The notes under the pieces: model-generated | What the model was told of the DNA's origin: nothing | The model's input: only the letters and a program-made list of their open reading frames with translations | Databases searched by the model: none | Position numbers and translations under genes: made by a program | Assembly: GCF_040427915.1 (NCBI RefSeq) | Contig: NZ_JBETXJ010000002.1 | Span: 1,364,001-1,428,000, forward strand | Reading direction: 5' to 3' | DNA length: 64,000 bases | Source of the DNA: Gardnerella vaginalis | Lineage (GTDB): Bacteria > Actinomycetota > Actinomycetes > Actinomycetales > Bifidobacteriaceae | Shown here: one piece after another, positions 60,594 to 64,000 of the stretch | Layout of the letters: each line of letters opens with the position of its first letter | Numbering within the stretch: position 1 is the stretch's first letter

Positions 60594-60653
60594 GTATACT
60601 AGAACATTTTTATATAGAAAAACAAGAATAGTTCAAGAATAAATAAAGTAATA

Positions 60654-61382
60654 TCAAACGTTAATATGCATTTTGAATTGAATATCTCCATACTTTGGTG
60701 TATAAACAGCAGCACCAAAGGCTATTATTGAACCAAAAGAGTCCTTAACAATGGATTCAACTGCGAGAGCTGGAGTTTGATCTTCAACCTGTAAAACTTT
60801 TGCCATGGTTCCACATAGTTGCTCAACATGAACAGACAAATCATTTTCACAAAGCTTTACAGCGTAATCGCTTTCTAGAAACTCTGCTAAAGATTTCTTC
60901 GTAAAATCATGAGTCAAAACTTTTGGAAATCTTGAAGCTTCAAGATAAACTACACTGTAATTAGACAAAACGTCATCAACATACTTTAATCGTTTAACAC
61001 AAATTAGATCAATTGACTCATCTAGACCAAGCTTATAAGCAGCAGATTCATCTTTAACTACATCGTTTTGGATAACTTTGATTCGTATATGTTCTTTGCT
61101 TTCAGAATAATTCTGGTAAAAGCCTTGAACCTGGTCTGATATAACTTCACGGTTAACACTGTGAATAACATCTCTTGCTCTAAAAGTTCCTTTGCCTTGT
61201 ATTCTTATAAGCAGACCTTCCAAGATCAGATTGTCAACTGCATGTCTAAGAGTAATTCGACTAACGTTGTATTGCTTACACAATTCTACTTCTGGAGGAA
61301 GCTGTTCGTCTGGCTCCATTAAGTCAATGCGTTTCCTAAGATTGTCTCGCACGGCAATATATTTAGGTACACCTTCGGTCAC
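60654..61382 (-). CDS. GntR-family repressor with UTRA domain
   Basis: 242 aa from a GTG at 61382 with GGAGAG upstream. N-terminal winged helix of HutC-type GntR proteins (LPPEVELCKQYNVSRITLRHAVDNL, residues ~24-48, then GLLIRIQGKGTF) and a C-terminal UTRA effector domain (~95-235) that usually binds a sugar phosphate. The gene lies downstream of the UlaA-type PTS gene on the same strand, so it probably controls it. A 7-5-7 palindrome at 61506-61524 in its own upstream region may be the operator. Confidence 0.9.
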   Translation of the reverse strand: MTEGVPKYIAVRDNLRKRIDLMEPDEQLPPEVELCKQYNVSRITLRHAVDNLILEGLLIRIQGKGTFRARDVIHSVNREVISDQVQGFYQNYSESKEHIRIKVIQNDVVKDESAAYKLGLDESIDLICVKRLKYVDDVLSNYSVVYLEASRFPKVLTHDFTKKSLAEFLESDYAVKLCENDLSVHVEQLCGTMAKVLQVEDQTPALAVESIVKDSFGSIIAFGAAVYTPKYGDIQFKMHINV

Positions 61383-61682
61383 AATCCACTCTCCAAATAG
61401 TAAATTTCCTTTAAAAGCTATTAAAAAAAAAATCTTAAAAAAATGAAGCTTTTAAGAAAATTTTTACAAATCTGCTTTCAAATACACAACAATTACATAG
61501 TATCAGTATATTATGCCAATATACGATTAGGGCGTGCCTATACTGAAAAAGGCTACAATCTTAAATTATTGATTAAAGTTGCTATTTAATCGCAAATTCA
61601 AGATTATAACCTTTTAGACTTATCGTTTCTATTTTTAATTGTGATTTAAGTTTAATTTCTACGATAACTCTTCACAATTGTA
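61383..61682. other. Gap upstream of the GntR gene: promoter region
   Basis: 300 bp of AT-rich sequence between ulaA and the GntR gene. It contains an A10 run (61423-61432) and the GTATATT-N5-AATATAC palindrome. No coding frame or RNA is apparent. Confidence 0.5.
61506..61524. promoter_or_regulatory. Candidate GntR operator
   Basis: GTATATT-ATGCC-AATATAC is a perfect inverted repeat with a 5-bp spacer, 124 bp before the GntR-type start codon. GntR proteins bind dyads of this size as dimers. Confidence 0.5.
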
Positions 61683-63068
61683 TTAGTTTTCAATTGCATA
61701 TTTGACTTTACTATTTTCTCTGCGAGTCAACAATATTGAAGACGCGTAGAAAAGAACATAAGATATTACAACTGCAATAATACTTACGATTTTGCCTCCT
61801 GCAATATTCGTGTAACCAAGAAAAACTCCAGTTACACCAAAATCAGCGTCTGAATAAGTGGAGTTTGCAGAACCAAGATTACCCAAAACAGGCAAAAGAA
61901 GTAACGGCAAGAATGTAATAACAATACCATTAACAAAACCGCCTATAACGCAGCCTCTTCTACCAGCTTGACCGTTGCTAAATACTCCAGTAACACCACC
62001 AGCCATAAAGTGAGCAACAATTCCTGGAATAACAACTGTTGTTCCAGCCAAAGCCATAATAACCATTCCAACGATTCCGCCCGTAAAGCTTGCCAAGAAT
62101 CCAATAAGAACAGCATTTGGAGCAAATCCAAAAGTCATAGGAGCATCTAATGCTGGCTTAGCATTTTTAACAAGTTTTTCAGATATTCCTTTAAATGCTG
62201 GAACAATTTCATCCAAAACAACCTGTACGCCTGCAAGAATAATGAAAACGCCTGCAGAGAACATTGCAGCCTTAAGAATAACAAACACAATAAAGTTTTG
62301 CCCATTAGATAAATGCGATTCAATATATTGCGGACCAGCAAAAAGTGCTACAACAGCGTAGATAATTGCCATTGAAAGTGCAATGAGAACAGTCGTATCT
62401 TTTAAGAATCCAAGAGCAGCTGGGAACTTAATATCTTCCGTAGACTTAGACGGATGCTTTTTAGAAACTGTAAGTTTTGCAATCAAAGTTCCAATAAGAA
62501 CTCCACTACTCGTAGGGTGTCCAAGTGCAACATCATCTTTGCCGGAAGCAGTGCGCATAAATGACTGAACCAATGCTGGAGAAATCGTAATAAGTAAGCC
62601 TTGAGCGAATGATCCGAGAATAATAACGGTTAGAGTATTAAAACCTGCGACATTGAAGATTACTGCGAGCATACTTGCCATATAGAATGCAACGTGACCA
62701 GTTAAGTAAATGAACTTAAATCTAGATGTTATTGATAAAACAATGTTAACAATCATTCCAAAGAAGAAAATTAATGCTGCTTCTGATCCATACTTCATAA
62801 GAACTGTACCGATTATAGCTTCATTATTTGGTACTACGCCTTGAACATGGAAAGCGTATTGGAACATGCTCCCAAAAGGATTTAGTGCTTCAGTGACCAC
62901 TCCAGATCCGGCTGCCAATACTAAGAAACCAATCATTGTACGAATAGAGCCTTGTACTATGTCGGAAATCTTTTTGCCTTGTACTGCAAGACCAATTAGA
63001 GAAATCATTGCAACTATTACAGATGGTTGTCTAAAAACATCTAGCAGTATAGACAGAACACCGTTCAT
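61683..63068 (-). CDS. ulaA: PTS ascorbate-type transporter subunit IIC (UlaA/SgaT family)
   Basis: 461 aa, about ten membrane helices. N-terminal VLSILLDVFRQPSVIVAMISLIG region, GSIRTMIGFLVLAAGSGV and LNPFGSMFQYAF match UlaA; the helix with GAQ/GxV-rich C-terminal half is typical. The protein imports L-ascorbate or a related acid with phosphorylation by the IIA/IIB partners, which are not encoded beside it. AAGGAG lies 7 nt before the ATG. A GntR/UTRA regulator gene follows; an imperfect inverted repeat lies upstream (63107-63162). Confidence 0.9.
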   Translation of the reverse strand: MNGVLSILLDVFRQPSVIVAMISLIGLAVQGKKISDIVQGSIRTMIGFLVLAAGSGVVTEALNPFGSMFQYAFHVQGVVPNNEAIIGTVLMKYGSEAALIFFFGMIVNIVLSITSRFKFIYLTGHVAFYMASMLAVIFNVAGFNTLTVIILGSFAQGLLITISPALVQSFMRTASGKDDVALGHPTSSGVLIGTLIAKLTVSKKHPSKSTEDIKFPAALGFLKDTTVLIALSMAIIYAVVALFAGPQYIESHLSNGQNFIVFVILKAAMFSAGVFIILAGVQVVLDEIVPAFKGISEKLVKNAKPALDAPMTFGFAPNAVLIGFLASFTGGIVGMVIMALAGTTVVIPGIVAHFMAGGVTGVFSNGQAGRRGCVIGGFVNGIVITFLPLLLLPVLGNLGSANSTYSDADFGVTGVFLGYTNIAGGKIVSIIAVVISYVLFYASSILLTRRENSKVKYAIEN

Positions 63069-63457
63069 AGTCTCTCCTTATATATTTTTATTAGTATGTG
63101 AGCTGATTTTGGCATGCATAATTTACAAAATTACAAGAGAGAAAATGTAATTAATGCCAAAAGTCTTTTGCCCAAACTTAACTTAGTGCAAGAAGCCATA
63201 ATAACGGATAAGCCAAGACATAAATTTGTTATAATGTTATATTCAATTTTTGATGATTTTCGTATATATTTTAAATAAAATGAAAATTATTAAGCATAAT
63301 TGCGATTTAATAGAAAATAATACAACAAAATCGCAAACAATCCGAAATTTACTAGCATTTCATTGCAGAATAACATAAAAATATGTGAAAATAATCACAA
63401 TAATTGCAATAAAAGACACGCCCACAATGCGAAAATCACGCGAAAACCAGAAAGACG
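63069..63457. other. AT-rich gap upstream of ulaA with inverted repeat
   Basis: 389 bp. TTTTGGCAT (63107-63115) is inverted as ATGCCAAAA (63154-63162), an imperfect dyad centred at 63134.5, likely part of the ulaA promoter. A second, nested AATTAC/GTAATT pair (63129-63134, 63147-63152) has a slightly different centre. The rest is very AT-rich and shows no gene. Confidence 0.5.
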
Positions 63458-64000
63458 CTACTCAATAATCCAAGCTAGACCAATCAAAACAGCCAAGAAA
63501 AGAAGATTCACAATTGTGTACATAAGCAGATAACGACCCTTATGATGAGGGTACTTATGCGTAATACTCTTGTATGAAATCAAAGATGCCATAGACGCAA
63601 TAAGCGTTCCCATACCGCCAAGATTAGTACCAATAATAAGCATCTTCCACTGATCACAGAAGCCTGAAAGTAAGATAGTAGTTGGAACGTTGCTAATCAC
63701 CTGACTAGATACAACAGAAACTTCCATAGGATGAGAACCAACCCACATTTGCGCGATCTCAGTAAATCCTGGAACCCTACGCATGTTCCCGATAAAAATA
63801 AAGAACATTATAAACGTAAGAGGCAAAGCCCAATCTAGAGCGCGAAATACGTGAGAATCACAAATAATAAAGGCAATAACAACTGCCAAAACCATAATCC
63901 AGTCTGGAATCCAGCCAGCTACTCCACACAAGCACAAAACGAATAAAAGACTATAAACAATAACTCGCCATTGAGTAAAGCCAACACCATAACCCATAAC
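63458..64000 (-). CDS. SLC13/ArsB/NhaD-type ion transporter, 5' end outside window
   Basis: At least 181 codons; the frame continues past the right edge. Five or so membrane helices. The pattern VVSSQVISNVPTTILLSGFC, a re-entrant hairpin with NVPTT, and GTNLGGMGTLIASMASLIS are hallmarks of the ion transporter superfamily (CitMHS, ArsB, NhaD and DASS members). The substrate (citrate-like acid, arsenite or sodium) cannot be told from this part. Confidence 0.8.
   Translation of the reverse strand, partial: VMGYGVGFTQWRVIVYSLLFVLCLCGVAGWIPDWIMVLAVVIAFIICDSHVFRALDWALPLTFIMFFIFIGNMRRVPGFTEIAQMWVGSHPMEVSVVSSQVISNVPTTILLSGFCDQWKMLIIGTNLGGMGTLIASMASLISYKSITHKYPHHKGRYLLMYTIVNLLFLAVLIGLAWIIE

Noticed and set aside
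1..64000. CRISPR array, prophage or insertion sequence
   Set aside because: No spaced repeats, transposase, integrase or phage structural gene is visible anywhere in the window; gene content is almost entirely chromosomal housekeeping.

Overview
The window is an AT-rich stretch of the chromosome of a low-GC member of the Bifidobacteriaceae, most probably Gardnerella. This rests on gene content and order: a cytidylate kinase-Der GTPase fusion, DUF3046 next to recA, DUF3017 and a DUF6350-type membrane protein flanking purH, actinobacterial GAAC-N4-GTTC SOS boxes, a phosphatidylinositol-phosphate-synthase-like enzyme, and a single-chain PurL. The genus call is an inference. No CRISPR array, insertion sequence, prophage or rRNA operon was seen.

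Layout. 1-3100 (minus): two translationally coupled genes for exported surface proteins, the second running off the left edge; the first contains a G10 run typical of phase-variable genes. 3.4-10.5 kb (minus): rarA, a DUF3516-type helicase, cmk-der and a pseudouridine synthase. 10.7-11.7 kb (plus): an aquaporin. 11.7-20.6 kb (minus): DUF3017 protein, purH, DUF6350 protein, apt, yajC, ruvB, ruvA, ruvC, yebC and a CDP-alcohol phosphatidyltransferase. 20.6-24.8 kb (minus): tRNA-Gln, prs, nadD, an unknown gene and proA; thrC (plus) diverges from proA. 26.4-33 kb (minus): recX, recA, DUF3046, a stand-alone CinA C-terminal domain, pgsA and ftsK, then tRNA-His. 33.4-43.5 kb (plus): purT-purC-purL-purF-purM-purD. 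43.5-50 kb: envelope genes, namely an LtaS-type phosphoglycerol transferase (minus), then an esterase and an MprF-like aminoacyl-lipid synthase (plus). 50-52.2 kb (minus): a Fur-family regulator and purEK. 52.3-55.8 kb (minus): an ABC ATPase and two FtsX-type permeases. 56.3-60 kb (minus): a small membrane protein, hemW and lepA; rpsT (plus) diverges from lepA. 60.6-64 kb (minus): a GntR/UTRA regulator, a UlaA-type PTS IIC and a truncated ion transporter.

How the genes fit together. The window encodes all IMP-pathway enzymes except PurB (PurF, D, T, L with its glutaminase domain, M, K, E, C, H), plus Prs for PRPP and Apt for adenine salvage. recA, ruvAB and rarA each have a GAAC-N4-GTTC palindrome at their promoter, so LexA probably controls recombination and stalled-fork rescue together. 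The 45.9-50 kb pair looks like a synthase plus hydrolase that add and remove amino acids on membrane lipids, next to a gene that probably places glycerol-phosphate on an envelope polymer. I see no clearly new multi-gene system. The strongest leads are the G10 tract in the surface operon, the aminoacyl-lipid synthase/hydrolase pair, the long hairpin in the purE leader, and the candidate operators around the lone UlaA and its GntR neighbour.
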